Shown piece by piece: positions 26,786 through 39,505 of a stretch of 64,000 bases of DNA. Numbering within the stretch: position 1 is the stretch's first letter; every line of letters starts with the position of its first letter. Location of the stretch: contig OX465113.1 of NCBI GenBank assembly GCA_949987565.1, forward strand, positions 3,905,460-3,969,459, given 5' to 3'. The translations under genes were made by a program, and so were the position numbers. Below the pieces are notes generated by a model that ran no database searches, was not told the origin of the DNA, and saw only the letters and a program-made list of their open reading frames with translations. This stretch comes from Luidia sarsii. Lineage: Eukaryota; Echinodermata; Asteroidea; Paxillosida; Luidiidae.

Positions 26786-29700
26786 TGAGCAATAAAATGA
26801 GAAAATGAGGAGTGAATTGAGCAGATGAGCAGTGCAATAAGTAATTGAGCAGTGAAATGAACAACGAGAGGTGCTATGTCTGTTGTCGGAACAAAAATTA
26901 TGCCTTTTAGGTGAAGACGGAAAAACCAATTAGTAAAAATGAGCAGTGATGTGAGTTAATGAGGAGTGTAATGAGTAAATGAGCAGTGAAATGAGCAAGT
27001 GAGCAGTGAAATGAGCAAGTGAGCGGTGAATTGAGCATGAGTGGTGCTATGAGTACATGAGCAGTGCAACAAGTAGATGAACAGTGAATTAAGGAAATAA
27101 GCAGAGCAAGAAGTAAATTAGTTATGAATTGAACAACAGTTACACCAGTAGTAAAAATTAGCAGTGCAATGAGTAAATGAGCAGTGAAATGAATGCAAAT
27201 GAGCAGTGAAATGTGTAAATGAGCAAATGAGCAGTAACTTGAGTAAATGAGCAGTAAATTGAGTAAATGAGCAGTAAATTGAGTAAATGAGCAGTGAATT
27301 GAGTAGATGAGCAGTGAATTGAGTAAATGAGCAGTGAAATTTGTGAATGAGCAGTGAAATGAGGAAATGATCAGTGCATTGAGTAAATGAGCAGTGAAAT
27401 TAGTAAATTAGCAGTTAACTGAGTAAATGGGCAGTGCATTGATTAAATAAGCAGTGAAATTAGTAAATTAGCAGTGTAATTAGTAAATGAGCACTGAACT
27501 GAGTAGATGAGCAGTGAATTGAGTAAATGAGCAGTGAAATTAGTAAATGAGCAGTGAAATGAGGAAATGAGCAGTGAAATGAGGAAATGAGCAGTGAAAT
27601 GAGAAAATGAGCAGTGAAATTAGAAAATTAGCAGTGAATTGAGTAGATGAGCAGTGAATTGAGTAAGTGAGCAGTGAAATTAGTGAATGAGCAGTGAAAT
27701 GTGGAAATGATCAGTGCATTGAGTGAATGAGCAGTGAAATGAGGAAATGATCGGTGCATTGAGTAAATGAGCAGTGAAATGAGTAAATAAGTAGTGAATT
27801 GAGTAAATGAGCAGTGTAATTAGTAAATGAGCACTGAATTGAGTAGGTGACCAGTGAATTGAGTAAATGAGCAGTGAAATAAGTGAATGAGCAGTGCATT
27901 GAGTAAATGAGCAGTGAAATGAGGAAATGAGCAGTGAAATGAGGAAATGAGCAGTGTAATGAGAAAATTAGCAGTTAATTGAGTAAATGAGCAGTGCATT
28001 GATTAAATAAGCACTGAAATTAGTAAATTTGAAGTGTAATTAGTAAATGAGCACTGAATTGAGTAGATGAGCAGTGAATTGAGTAAATGAGCAGTGAAAT
28101 AAGGAAATGAGCAGTGGAATGCGGAAATTAGCAGTGAAATTAGTAAATGAGCAGTGAATTGAGTAAATGAGCAGTGAATTGAGTAGATGAGCAGTGAATT
28201 GAGTAGATGAGCAGTGAATTGAGTAAATGAGCAGTGAAATTAGTGAATGAGCTGTGGAATGAGGAAATGAGCAGTGAAATGAGGAAATGAGCACCGGCAG
28301 TGAAATGAGGAAATGATCAGTGCATGGAGGAAATGAGCAGTGAAATTAGTGAATGAGCAGTGAAACTAGTGAATGAGAAGTAAAATGAGGAAATGAGTAG
28401 TGCATTGATTAAATGAATATATAAAATGAGTAAATGAGTAGTGAAATGAGTAAATGAGTAGTGCAAATGAGCAGTGAATTCAGCAAATGAGCAGTGAATT
28501 CAGCAAATGAGCAGTGAATTCAGCAAATGAGCAGTGAAATTATTTAATTAGTTGTGAAATGAGTAAATAAGTAGTGAAATGAGTAAATAAGCAGTGAAAT
28601 GAGTAAATGAGCAGTTAATTGAGTTAATGAGCAGTGAATTGATTAGATGAGCAGTGAATTGAGTAGATGAGAAGTGAAATGAGGAAATGAGCAGTGAATT
28701 GAGCAAATGAGCAGTGAAATAAGTAAATGAGCACTGAATTGAGTAGATGAGCAGTGAAATGAGTACAAATGAGAAGTGAAATTAGTGAATGAGCAGTGAA
28801 ATGAGGAAATGATCAGTGCATTGAGTAAATGAGCAGTGAAATTAGTAAATGAGTAGTAAAATGAGTAAATGAGCAGTTATTGAGTAAATGAGCAGTGCAT
28901 TGATTAAATTAGCAGTGAAATTAGTAAATTAGCAGTGTAGTAAGTAAATGAGCACTGAATTGAGGAAATGAGCAGTGAAATGAGGAAATGAGCAGTGAAA
29001 TGAGTAAATGAGCAGTGAATTGAGCAAATGAGCAGTGAAATAAGTAAATGAGCACTGAATTGAGTAGATGAGCAGTGAAATGAGTACAAATGAGAAGTGA
29101 AATTAGTGAATGAGCAGTGAAATGAGGAAATGATCAGTGCATTGAGTAAATGAGCAGTGAAATTAGTAAATGAGTAGTAAAATGAGTAAATGAGCAGTGA
29201 AATAAGTGAATGAGCAGTGCATTGAGTAGATTAGCAGTGAAATTAGTAAATTAGCAGTGTAATAAGTAAATGAGCACTGAATTGAGGAAATGAGCAGTGA
29301 AATGAGGAAATGAGCAGTGAAATGAGAAAATTAGCAGTGAAATGAGGAAATTAGCAGTGAATTGAGTAGATGAGCAGTGAATTGAGTAAGTGAGCAGTGA
29401 AAGTAGTGAATGAGCAGTGAAATATAGAAATGATCAGTGCATTGAGTGAATGAGCAGTGAAATGAGGAAATGATCAGTGCATTGAGTAAATGAGCAGTGA
29501 AATGAGTAAATGAGCAGTAAAATGAGTAAATAAGCAGTTAATTGAGTAAATGAGCAGTGCATTGATTAAATAAGCAGTGAAATTGGTAAATTAGCAGTGT
29601 AATTATTAAATGAGCACTGAATTGAGTAGTTGAGCAGTCAATTGAGTAAATGAGCAGTGAATTGAGTAAATGAGCAGTGAAATAAGTGATTGAGCAGTGC

Positions 29701-32700
29701 ATTGAGTAAATGAGCAGTGAAATGAGGAAACGAGCAGTGAAATGAGGAAATGAGCAGTGAAATGAGAAAATTAGCAGTTAATTGAGTAAATGAGCAGTGC
29801 ATTGATTAAATAAGCAGTGCAATTAGTAAATTTGCAGTGTAATTAGTAAATGAGCACTGAATTGAGTAGATGAGCAGTGAATTGAGTAAATGAGCAGTGA
29901 AATTAGTGAATGAGCAGTGAAATGAGGAAATAAGCAGAATAAGGAAATGAGCAGTGAAATGACTAAATGAGTAGTGAATTGATTAGATGAGCAGTGAATT
30001 GAGTAGATGAGCAGTGAATTGAGTAAATGAGCAGTGAATTGAGTAAATGAGCAGTGAATTGAGTAAATGAGCAGTGAATCGAGTAGATGAGCAGTGAATT
30101 GAGTAGATGAGCAGTGAATTCGTGAATGAGCAGTTAAATGAGGAATGAGGAAATGAGCAGTGAAATGAGGAAATGATCAGTGCATGGAGGTAATGAGCAG
30201 TGAAATGAGGAAATGATCATTGCATGGAGGAAATGAGCAGTGAAATTAGTGAATCAGCAGTAAAATTCTTGAATGAGAAGTGAAATGAGGAGAAGAGAAG
30301 TGCATTGATTAAATGAATATGTAAATTGAGTAAATGAGTAGTAAAATGAGTAAATTAGTAGTTAAATGAGCAGTGAATTGAGTAAATGAGCAGTACAATG
30401 AGTGAATAAGCAGTACAATGAGTAAATGACCAGTGAATTGAGAACCTGAGCAGTGAATTGGGTAGATGAGCAGTGCATTGGGTAGATGAGCAGTGAATTC
30501 AGCAAATGAGTTGAGACATTATTAAGTTAGTTGTGAAATGAGTAAATGAGTAGTGAAATGAGTAAATGAGTAGTGAAATGAGTAAATGAGTAGTGAAATG
30601 AGTAAATAAGCAGTGAATTTAGTAGATAAGCAGTGAATTTAGTAAATGAGCAGTGCATTGAGTGAATGAGCAGTGAATTGATTAAATGAGCAGTGCATTG
30701 AATAATTAAGCAGTGAAATGAGGAAATGAGCAGTGAAAATAGTGAATGAGCAGTGAAATGAGGAAATGAGCAGTGAAATGAGGAAATGAGCAGTGAAATG
30801 AGGAAATGAGTAGTGAAATGAGGAAATTAGCAGTGAAATGAAGAAATTAGCCTTGAAATTACTAAATGAGTAGTGAATTTATTAGATGAGCAGTGAATTG
30901 AGTAGATGAGCAGTGAATTGAGTAAATGAGCAGTGAATTGAGTAGATGAGCAGTGAATTGAGTAAATGAGCAGTGAAATTAGTGAATGAGCTGTGGAATG
31001 AGGAAATGAGCAGTGAAATGAGGAAATGAGCACCGGCAGTGAAATGAGGAAATGATCAGTGCATGGAGGAAATGAGCAGTGAAGTTAGTGAATGAGCAGT
31101 GAAATTAGTGAATGAGAAGTGAAATGAGGAAATGAGCAGTGCATTGATTAAATGAATATGTAAAATGAGTAAATGAGTAGTGAAATGAGTAAATTAATAG
31201 TGAAATGAGCAGTGAATTGAGTGAATGAGCAGTACAATGAGTGAATGAGTAGTACAATTAGTAAATGAGCAGTGAAATGAGTACCTGAGCAGTGAATTGA
31301 GTAGATGAGCAGTGAATTCAGCAAATGAGCAGTGAATTCAGCAAATGAGCAGTGAAATTATTAAATTAGTTTTGAATTGAGGAAATGAGCAGTGAAATTG
31401 GTGAATGAGCAGTTAAATGAGGAAATGAGCAGTGAAATGAGGAAATGATCAGTGCATGGAGGAAATGAGCAGTGAAATGAGGAAATGATCATTGCATGGA
31501 GGATATGAGCAGTGAAATTAGTGAATGAGCAGTGAAATTAGTGAATGAGAAGTGAAATGAGGAGAAAAGAAGTGCATTGATTAAATGAATATGTAAATTG
31601 AGTAAATGAGTAGTGAAATGAGTAAGTTAGTAGTTAAATGAGCAGTGAATTGAGTAAATGAGCAGTACAATGAGTGAATGAGCAGTACAATGAGTAAATG
31701 AGCAGTAATTGAGTAATTGAGCAGTGCAACAAGAAGATGAGCAGTGGAATGAGTAAATGAGTAGTGAAATGAGTAAATTAGCAGTAAAATGAGTAAATGA
31801 GTAGTGAAATGAGTGAATTAGCATTAAAATGAGTAAATGAGCAGTACAACGAGCTAGCAAATGAGCATCGAATTGAGTAAATGAGCAGTGCAACAAGTAG
31901 ATGAGCAGTGAAATGAGTGAATGAGTAGTGAAATGAGTAAATGAACAGCGAATTGAGCAAATGAGCAGTGAAATGTGCAAGTTAGCAATGAAATAAGCAA
32001 GTGAGCGGTGAATTGAGCAAATGAGTGGTGCTATGAGTACATAAGCAGTGCAACAAGTAGATGAACAGTGAATTGAGCAAATGTGCAGAGCAACAAGTAA
32101 ATAAGTAGTGAATTGAACAACAATTACAGTAGTAAAATTGAGCAGTAAAATAGTAAAACTGCCAATGAGCAGTGAAATAAGTAAATGGGAAGTAAAATGA
32201 GTACAAATAAGAAGTAAAATGAGTACAAATGAGAAGTGAAATGAATAAATGAGCAGTGAAATGAGTAAATGAGCAGTGAATTGAGTAAATGAGCAGTGAA
32301 TTGAGTAAATGAGCAATGAATTGAGTAAATGAGCAGTGAAATTAGTGAATGAGCAGTGAATTGAGTAAATGAGCAATGAATTGAGTAAATGAGCAGTGAA
32401 GATAGTAAATTAGCAGTGAAATGAATAATGAGTATAGTGAAATGAGTAAATTAGCAGTAAAATGAGTGAATGAGCAGTATAATGAGCAAATGAACAGTGC
32501 AACGAGTCGATGAGCAATGAAATGAGTGAATGAGCAGTGAATTAGGTAGATGAGCAGTGAAATGAGTAGATGAGCAGTGAAATGAGTAGATGAGCAGTGA
32601 ATTGAGTAGATGAGCAGTGAATTGAGTAGATGAGCAGTGAATTGAGTAGATGAGCAGTGAATTCAGCAAATGAGCAGTTAGTTCATCAAGTGAGCAGTGA

Positions 32701-33880
32701 AATGAGTAGATGAGCAGTGAAATGAGTAGATGAGCCTTGAATTGAGTAGATGAGCAGTGAATTGAGTAGATGAGCAGTGAAATGAGTAGATGAGCAGTGA
32801 AATGAGTAGATGAGCAGTGAATTGAGTAGATTAGCAGTGAATTGAATAGATGAGCAGTGAATTGAGTACATGAGCAGTGAATTGAGTAGATGAGCAGTGA
32901 ATTGAGTACATGAGCAGTGAAATGAGTAGATGAGCAGTGAAATGAGTACATGAGCCGTGAATTGAGTAGATGAGCAGTGAATTGAGTAGATGAGCAGTGA
33001 ATTGAGTAGATGAGCAGTGAATTGAGTAGATGAACAGTGAATTGAGTAGATGAGCAGTGAATTGAGTAGATGAGCAGTGAATTCAGCAAATGAGCAGTTA
33101 GTTCATCAAGTGAGCAGTGAAATGAGTAGATGAGCAGTGAAATGAGTAGATGAGCCGTGAATTGAGTAGATGAGCAGTGAATTGAGTAGATGAGCAGTGA
33201 AATGAGTAGATGAGCAGTTAAATGAGTAGATGAGCAGTGAATTGAGTAGATTAGCAGTGAATTGAATAGATGAGCAGTGAATTGAGTAAATGAGCAGTGA
33301 ATTGAGTAGATGAGCAGTGAATTGAGTACATGAGCAGTGAATTGAGTAGATGAGCAGTGAAATGAGTAGATGAGCAGTGAATTGAGTAGATGAGCAGTGA
33401 ATTGAGTAGATGAGCAGTGAATTGAGTAGATGAGCAGTGAATTGAGTAGATGAGCAGTGAATTGAGTAGATGAGCAGTGAATTCAGCAAATGAGCAGTTA
33501 GTTCATCAAGTGAGCAGTGAAATGAGTAGATGAGCAGTGAAATGAGTAGATGAGCCTTGAATTGAGTAGATGAGCAGTGAATTGAGTAGATGAGCAGTGA
33601 AATGAGTAGATGAGCAGTGAAATGAGTAGATGAGCAGTGAATTGAGTAGATTAGCAGTGAATTGAATAGATGAGCAGTGAATTGAGTACATGAGCAGTGA
33701 ATTGAGTAGATGAGCAGTGAATTGAGTACATGAGCAGTGAATTGAGTAGATGAGCAGTGAATTGAGTAGATGAGCAGTGAATTGAGTACATGAGCAGTGA
33801 ATTGAGTAGATGAGCAGTGACATGAGTAGATGAGCAGTGAATTGAGTAGATGAGCAGTGATTTGAGTAGATGAGCAGTGA
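26786..33880. repeat. 20-bp satellite array, about 7.1 kb
   Basis: Roughly 355 copies of GAGTAAATGAGCAGTGAATT and variants (GAGTAGATGAGCAGTGAATT, GAGGAAATGAGCAGTGAAAT). The first 5.7 kb is diverged with register shifts. The last about 1.35 kb (32,521-33,880) is nearly uniform and in strict 20-bp phase. Because three units make 60 bp, the minus strand is open in all frames (a recurring 20-residue pattern with LLIYSIHCS); these are not genes. The array begins about 60 bp after the DIRS element. Confidence 0.96.
32661..33880. repeat. Higher-order repeat of about 400-420 bp within the 20-bp satellite
   Basis: A distinctive pair of variant monomers (ATTCAGCAAATGAGCAGTTA followed by GTTCATCAAGTGAGCAGTGA) recurs at 32661, 33081 and 33481, that is 21 and then 20 monomers apart. 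Other variants (TTAGCAGTGAATTGAATAGA, GAGCCTTGA or GAGCCGTGA) recur at matching positions. Confidence 0.9.
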
Positions 33881-35412
33881 AATTCTTTAATGACATTAGG
33901 TTGGTACACATTCACTAAGATGCAATATTATTGTGTTGCTCACTTGCGCGCCTTGTCAACATCAGATGTTTGACAAAATGAGTGGTACACATGCACTTCT
34001 AGTACTATAAGCATTAGGATAACCATGACTACGCGTTTACTCATCAATAATGATCTCAGAGAGGGGATGATTTGCCTTAAAGAGCACTTAACCATCGGTC
34101 AAATATTTCACATGAATTCGTGTACAATGTCTGTTTGTTCTTTCTTCTTCCCCAAGGCAACAGTTTTTGGATATCTGAACGAAGAACAAACTGGAAACTG
34201 ATTTCGCGTTATACAACCATGACATTTTATTCTTAATTCACAATGCGATTATAATTATTAACAATGAATAAAAGGTGATTAGTGTGACCATACAAAACAT
34301 TATCTTACTTAGTCTACGTTATTTCTTATAGTTTCTTGACAATTGAGCAGTAATAATTATGAAATGAAATTGGCATATATTATTTTTGTTAAACAATGTA
34401 CATGACTCTACGAAAACTGCGCAGTTACTACCCTATTATCACTGCTATTAAACAAATAAAAAGAGCTTGATATTATTCAAGGTCCCCGATCTCATTTTGC
34501 CTCTCTGAAGCAAGGCTCGCAAGCACAAAGGAGTGAATAGGGGCATTGAACACATACGGCGAAGGGGTTTGGCTGAAAAGCTAGATCCTATGGGTTATTG
34601 GTATGTTATTTTATGCATGCAATATGAACGTAAAGGATTTCAATGCCAAGTCCAACAAGGAGACACAAGCTTACTTGTTGTCTGGACGGCTATCAGGCCA
34701 TACCTTCCATGCGGAGATTTCAACTTACATCACCGTCCACAAATACACCCTCATTTCGTGCCAAATTTTAATTACTCGCTTCCTTTGCGTAAAGGGTCGT
34801 GTGTCCTATTTACTCAAAGGCAAGATGGATGCCTAACAAAACACAGAAAATGGCTGATAAACAAAAAAACAATAATAGGCCTTTATTTTGTGACACTTTT
34901 GATTATAGGCCATGTTATCTTGTCATTACACTGCATGATGCATTGGTCCTATCTTTATATATAGCTTGTACCGTTATTTTCCCCATCATTGTCTTATGAA
35001 ATAGTTGTTACTATACGAAAGCTTACGCACTCTTCACAATTGGTTTGTATTTAAGTGCTATCATGGATTGTAATAAATAATAGAGAGATACAAAATAATA
35101 ATTATTCAGGTTAATAACAAGTTAACATGTATTTACTATACTTTGATCGTCATTTTGGTACTTAGGGCCTGCATGTACATCTAAAATAAAATAAAATAAA
35201 AACGTATACTGAACCTGAATAACTACAGTGAGTTTATCCATTTGGTATTCTGACCATGAAACCAGTCATATGCGAGCCGTTCGACTTACATTTCATATTA
35301 GTCGATGCACGTAATAGCACCTGACCACTAACATGAGCATTAACTCATCTTGAACGTTCTTGGGGCCTTCAACTAACTGAAAACCCCGACCTTAAATTAA
35401 CCATTGAATGTG

Positions 35413-35915
35413 CTAGAACCATGGCCATCTACTAATCTACACCCATGACCATCTACTAATCTACACCCATGACCATCTTTTAATCTACACCAATGACCAT
35501 CTACTAATCTACAATCATGACCATCTACTAAATCTACAACCATGACCATCTACTAATCTACAACCGTGACCATCTACTAATCTACAACCATGACCATCTA
35601 CTAATCTACAACCTTGATCATCTACTAATCTACAACCATGACCATCTACCTGGTACTACAACCATGACCATCTACTAATCTACAACCTTGATCATCTACT
35701 TATCTACAACCATGACCATCTACTAATCTACAACCCTGACCATCTTCTAATCACAACCATGACCATCTACTAATCTACAACCATGACCATCTACTAATCT
35801 ACAACCATTACCATCTACTAATCTACAACCATGACCATCTACTAATCTACAACCATGACCATCTACTAATCTACAACCATGACCATCTACTAATCTACAA
35901 CCATGACCATCTAAG
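35413..35915. repeat. 24-bp minisatellite, copy A
   Basis: About 20 units containing ACCATGACCATCTACTAATC. The same array occurs at 56,840-57,475 in the duplicated segment, in each case downstream of the lectin gene. The minus-strand frame repeating VDGHGCRL is not a gene. Confidence 0.93.
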
Positions 35916-36376
35916 TTAAATAGGCCAATGTGTAAAAATCTTTTGTTTTTCACAAATATAGCCTAGTGGCCTTGTATTCGCGCCAGTATCACTGATTTTG
36001 GGGGACCTTTTATTCTGTGAATCTATAATTAGAACTCCGGGCACGAATATAATGGAATATTAAAAAGGCCTATGACAAGTTATATATCTCAAAATGATGT
36101 GCTATCACAATAATTAGATTATAGTCAATGTGTATGAACTATACAATTTGCAGAGAAATTTTGACAATTGTTGCCGTTTAAAACTACATGTTTTTGAATA
36201 AAAAGAGTAGGCCTATTGAATTGCTTCTTCAATCATTTGACCATTTCAAGTGGACTTAAAAGTGATTAGCTCAGTTTAACGTTCGATCACAGGTTCGTGA
36301 AACAAACATTCGTTTCCTGAAATCAATTAAAATACATGTATATTTCATGGGTTTTTTTCCGGTTCTGTATTACTTA

Positions 36377-36633
36377 CTAATAGAGCATGCCATAGATGGA
36401 GAAATCTTGGTTTGGTGTGGCCTCTACAGCCGTGGCATTGAGGCTATAGAGTCGACATTGGCGGTTACTCGGGGCAAAGTCAAAGGACAAACAGCCGGCA
36501 TTGCGGATGCAGTGTACGGCACACTGAATGACTCGACTCGCCTCCCTGTACGACAGAGGCACGGAGTTTGCGATCAGAGCTCCTTTCACGAGTCTGGCGA
36601 AGTCCTTGGAGTGGCGTCCACAAACTGGAACAT
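36377..36633 (-). CDS. Lectin gene A exon 5 (PAN-like domain)
   Basis: 257 nt with stop TAG at 36379-36377. Encodes VPVCGRHSKDFARLVKGALI and CIRNAGCLSFDFAPSNRQC, a PAN/apple-type cysteine pattern. Confidence 0.88.
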
Positions 36634-38151
36634 CTGAAACAGAATTAAAGTAAAAATACGTCACTGTTGGCACCGTGTGAACAGCAAACGAATATTGGCA
36701 AAACGTTGTCGGCGCAATCGTTTATCCAACCATGGAGGTACCAACTAGCTTGTTCTGGATATAATTATCAGAAATGTTGGTATTTTGTGAATGATTGTGA
36801 CTAACACAAGCCAACAGCTGGCATTTGTTAACAATGGTACCAGCCCACCAGGTGATATTTTGCCAAACGTTTGTTAAGATGTTGGTGGAAGTATTAACGT
36901 TTTAAACAGTTTGGGCTGTGTCGATTTCTTCCACGTGTCGTTTCAAGCTTTCATAATCGAATTATAGTAGACATGAAAATAATGTAGATATGAAAGTAAT
37001 GTTGGCCAGCTATTAAGGATTATACATTTAATTGTGTACCAGGTGCACGAAAAATCCCCTGCTTTTAGATGAGAATTGCACTACATCCAACGCAGTTAAT
37101 GCCTACAGAAGGTAATAATGAACACCAGTCATTTCAGCAGAATTTAATTAGAACAAACATATATACACATCATGGGATACTACATCATTGGGAGAATGGA
37201 ACACGAACCTTTGTATCCGCTACACAGGGCGTCTGGATAGATTGCGACTTCCACCTCAGCCATGTGTAGAAAGGGATAAGTGAGGTTAGGTTGTGACTTA
37301 TCGATGTCCACGCTGACGTATCTTGCCCAGCGTGGTTCCTCGCAGAGGCTGACGATCGTGGCTCCCTTTGCGGACTGTGCTTGGGTGGCCGGTGAGCCGC
37401 AAGGTTCGTTGTCCGCGAACTGGGCACTCTGGCCGGCTCGCACAAGCGCACCGGCGTGACGGGCTACGTAATCGCCTGTGTGAAAAAGTCAGCAACGAAA
37501 CCGTCTTGTAATCACTTGAGCAAATGGGGCACAACCTAATACCATGGCCCTGGTAGACAACAAACACCTTTACCGAGACGAGAAATTTGATAGTCCTTGC
37601 TTCCATCACAAGATTACTTACAGCAGTCTTGTCGAAGGTGGACTGTGACTCTGCCCAAGCAGTAACGATGTCCTAAGTCAACCTGCCACCAAGGATGGGG
37701 GTCTCTGGTATCTTAACAAAATAAAAAAGACGAGACAGAAATATATACACAAATATTCATAACAATCACGGTCAGAAATATGGACGTTTATCATACCCAG
37801 TATACAGAAAAAGGAAATTTGTAAAGAATGTGTTCATTGTACCCGTGTGTTGAAAGGTAGATAAATTCCCGTCAAGTGCACTAGAGGCAACTTGTTCTTG
37901 CTTGTGCTGGCTGCTTTGGTGAGCCGGTCTCCCGATGATAGACAGGGCTACGGTAGAAAACAATAAAACCAGCATTGGAGTTGAACTTTCAATGGGAGTG
38001 GTGGTCTCAGGTATGTACAGACACAAACGCAGGCAATAATCGTCGGTTAAAAATGGCGGCCATACATTCTTTGCTTACGTGTCAATTGAGCATCGGCGTT
38101 AAGCAGGCAGCTCGCCACGACCAACAGACAATTGACGACCAAGTCCTCCAT
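36377..38151 (-). CDS. Secreted F-type lectin with PAN domain, gene A (five exons)
   Basis: Minus-strand exons 38151-38079, 37947-37843, 37711-37622, 37475-37209 and 36633-36377 have GT-AG borders and matching phases, giving 263 codons plus TAG. Residues 1-22 are a signal peptide (MEDLVVNCLLVVASCLLNAD). Residues about 25-177 form an F-type lectin (fucolectin) domain, with the hallmark PWWQVDLG and RQDCC and a second half YVSVDID...MAEVEV. About 180-262 is a PAN/apple-like module with the cysteine pattern CAVHC...CLSFDFAPSNRQC. Family knowledge: F-type lectins bind fucose and act in innate recognition; PAN modules bind protein or carbohydrate. The His and Arg-x-Asp of the sugar-binding motif are near canonical spacing, but the final basic residue looks displaced, so fucose binding is unproven. 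The start is chosen because it gives the signal peptide and is conserved in gene B. Confidence 0.9.
37209..37475 (-). CDS. Lectin gene A exon 4
   Basis: 267 nt, acceptor TTCACACAG, donor GTTCGT. Encodes the second half of the lectin domain (EEPRWARYVSVDIDKS, HMAEVEVAIYPDALCSG). Confidence 0.9.
37622..37711 (-). CDS. Lectin gene A exon 3
   Basis: 90 nt, acceptor TTGTTAAG, donor GTAAGT. Encodes TRDPHPWWQVDLGHRYCLGR and VTVHLRQDC. WWQVDLG and R-x-DCC (the last Cys coming from exon 4) are the strongest F-type lectin signatures. Confidence 0.9.
37843..37947 (-). CDS. Lectin gene A exon 2
   Basis: 105 nt, acceptor CTACCGTAG, donor GTACAA. Encodes LSIIGRPAHQSSQHKQ and ALDGNLSTFQHT, the start of an F-type lectin fold ('GKPA-QSS' and 'DGN-----HT'). 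Confidence 0.88.
38079..38151 (-). CDS. Lectin gene A exon 1 (signal peptide)
   Basis: ATG at 38151-38149. The exon encodes a 24-residue leader with a hydrophobic core and ends in phase 1 at donor GTAAGC (38078). Confidence 0.88.
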
Positions 38152-39382
38152 CCTCGTACGGTTTGCTCTGCCACGTCCGTATCCAGGAGAACATGAAATA
38201 GAAATAAACTCCTATACTGTTTACAGACAACCAAATCGATATGGGCACTGAAAAAAAAATATGGACGTCTGTATCTAGGAGAACATGCCATAGACAATAA
38301 GAAACGGTCATACCGATTAGCGTCAACACATCGGTAATACAACATTGTGAGAACACGGCGGAAACACATCAAAAATGCATTGTACACCGGAAAGGGTTTA
38401 TGTGGCTGTACTAAGTAGTAGGGCCTGTAAGAGAGTATCTGCCTTGAATAAAATATGACCCATAACAAGCCATTTTTTTTTTTTTTAAGAAAGTGGAGTA
38501 TTGGACAATGCCATTGAGATAATAGGTGACGCTTTGCTGCAGACTGTAAGTTCTATTGAGCTTTTTGTTTCATTCATTTATTTAGAATATCATTTATAAA
38601 ATGTAATCATATTAGAGGTTGCAAGATTCTTTTTGAAAAAAGAAACATCATGTACGGTGAGGTGGTGTTGTGTCGCTGATGTCAACTCCGATGGAGGTAC
38701 TGTGCTGGAGGTCTTCCTCACGCAACGGGAATCGTCCACGCTCAATCGCTCTCCACTCATCTATAGGCGGGAACGTTCGTCCATGCTCGCTCAAGCGCTC
38801 GAACTCCACTCATCTTTCGGCGGGAAGGACTCTCCACGCTTCGATGCTCTCCACAGCACTTGCAATTACCTCAAGGTTGCAGGTTCGAACCCCAGGGAAT
38901 CCAGCAGTCTCATGACGACGGGCATGTGATAACGCCATCTCGCCATTTGGCGATATAGCGTGCGCATCCCCATACGTCAAACGTGGTCAGGACAGAGACC
39001 AAACTTCAATGTTTTCAGCTAGGGCCTATGTTCGACAATTTAAAAACTACCGTATGCCCACTTTTCCGTTGATGCTAACTGTAATCGAAGACAATTTCAT
39101 ATTACGGTACCCCAGGCTATTTTGCCTATTTTGCCGTTGAGTTGAGTACGATCATTAAAGAACTGTAATGTTTTTTTATTTGTCCCACGGTATAATAATT
39201 ATAGTAGGCCTAAACATTCAAACAACAATACATTAAACTATGGTGGCGTGTTCTTGATTTGACGCAAAGAACCCGCGTCTTTAGCAGCTAGCATTGGTGT
39301 CCTTTGCCTGTAAACAAAGATACAATGCCTTAAATAGGCGGGGTATTTAAGAATATTTAAAAGGTATAAAAAGGTGTGAGGG

Positions 39383-39505
39383 TAGGTTGAAATTTTGGGG
39401 CAAAGTTTGACCTTGTGAGTGGGAAAGAGAAAGGTCACCGTGGTAAGAATGTTGGCACAGTGTGATCTTTGGAGCGATGAGATATGAATATGGAGGGAGG
39501 AATGT
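39383..39505 (+). repeat. Inverted repeat at left end of the 12.6 kb insert
   Basis: Contains AGTGGGAAAGAGAAAGG and GGCACAGTGTGATCTTTGGA with GCGATGAGAT. The complement occurs at 51,880-51,990 with about 80% identity by eye. It lies just inside the point where copies A and B of the segmental duplication stop matching. Confidence 0.7.

Larger units (their letters stand above)
34110..38330. repeat. Segmental duplication, copy A
   Basis: Aligns by eye with 53,430-60,110. Shared parts include CTCTGAAGCAAGGCTCGCA (34504 and 53771), TGTCTGGACGGCTATCAGGC, a 24-bp minisatellite, ATGTGCTATCACAAT and a complete lectin gene. Copy A is shorter, mainly because copy B has added inverted-repeat elements between 54,100 and 56,800. 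Confidence 0.85.

Noticed and set aside
26786..33915. Long minus-strand open frames (up to 269 codons) with repeated LLIYSIHCS-type residues
   Set aside because: They follow the 20-bp satellite. Three monomers make 60 bp, so all frames stay open and repeat the same peptide; no start context or domain supports a gene.
34533..34964. 143-codon + strand frame
   Set aside because: The matching region in duplication copy B (53,800-54,080) has stops and indels that destroy the frame, so it is not conserved as coding.
35413..35915. CRISPR-like array of 24-bp repeats
   Set aside because: Repeats are contiguous without unique spacers, and the genome is eukaryotic. It is a minisatellite.
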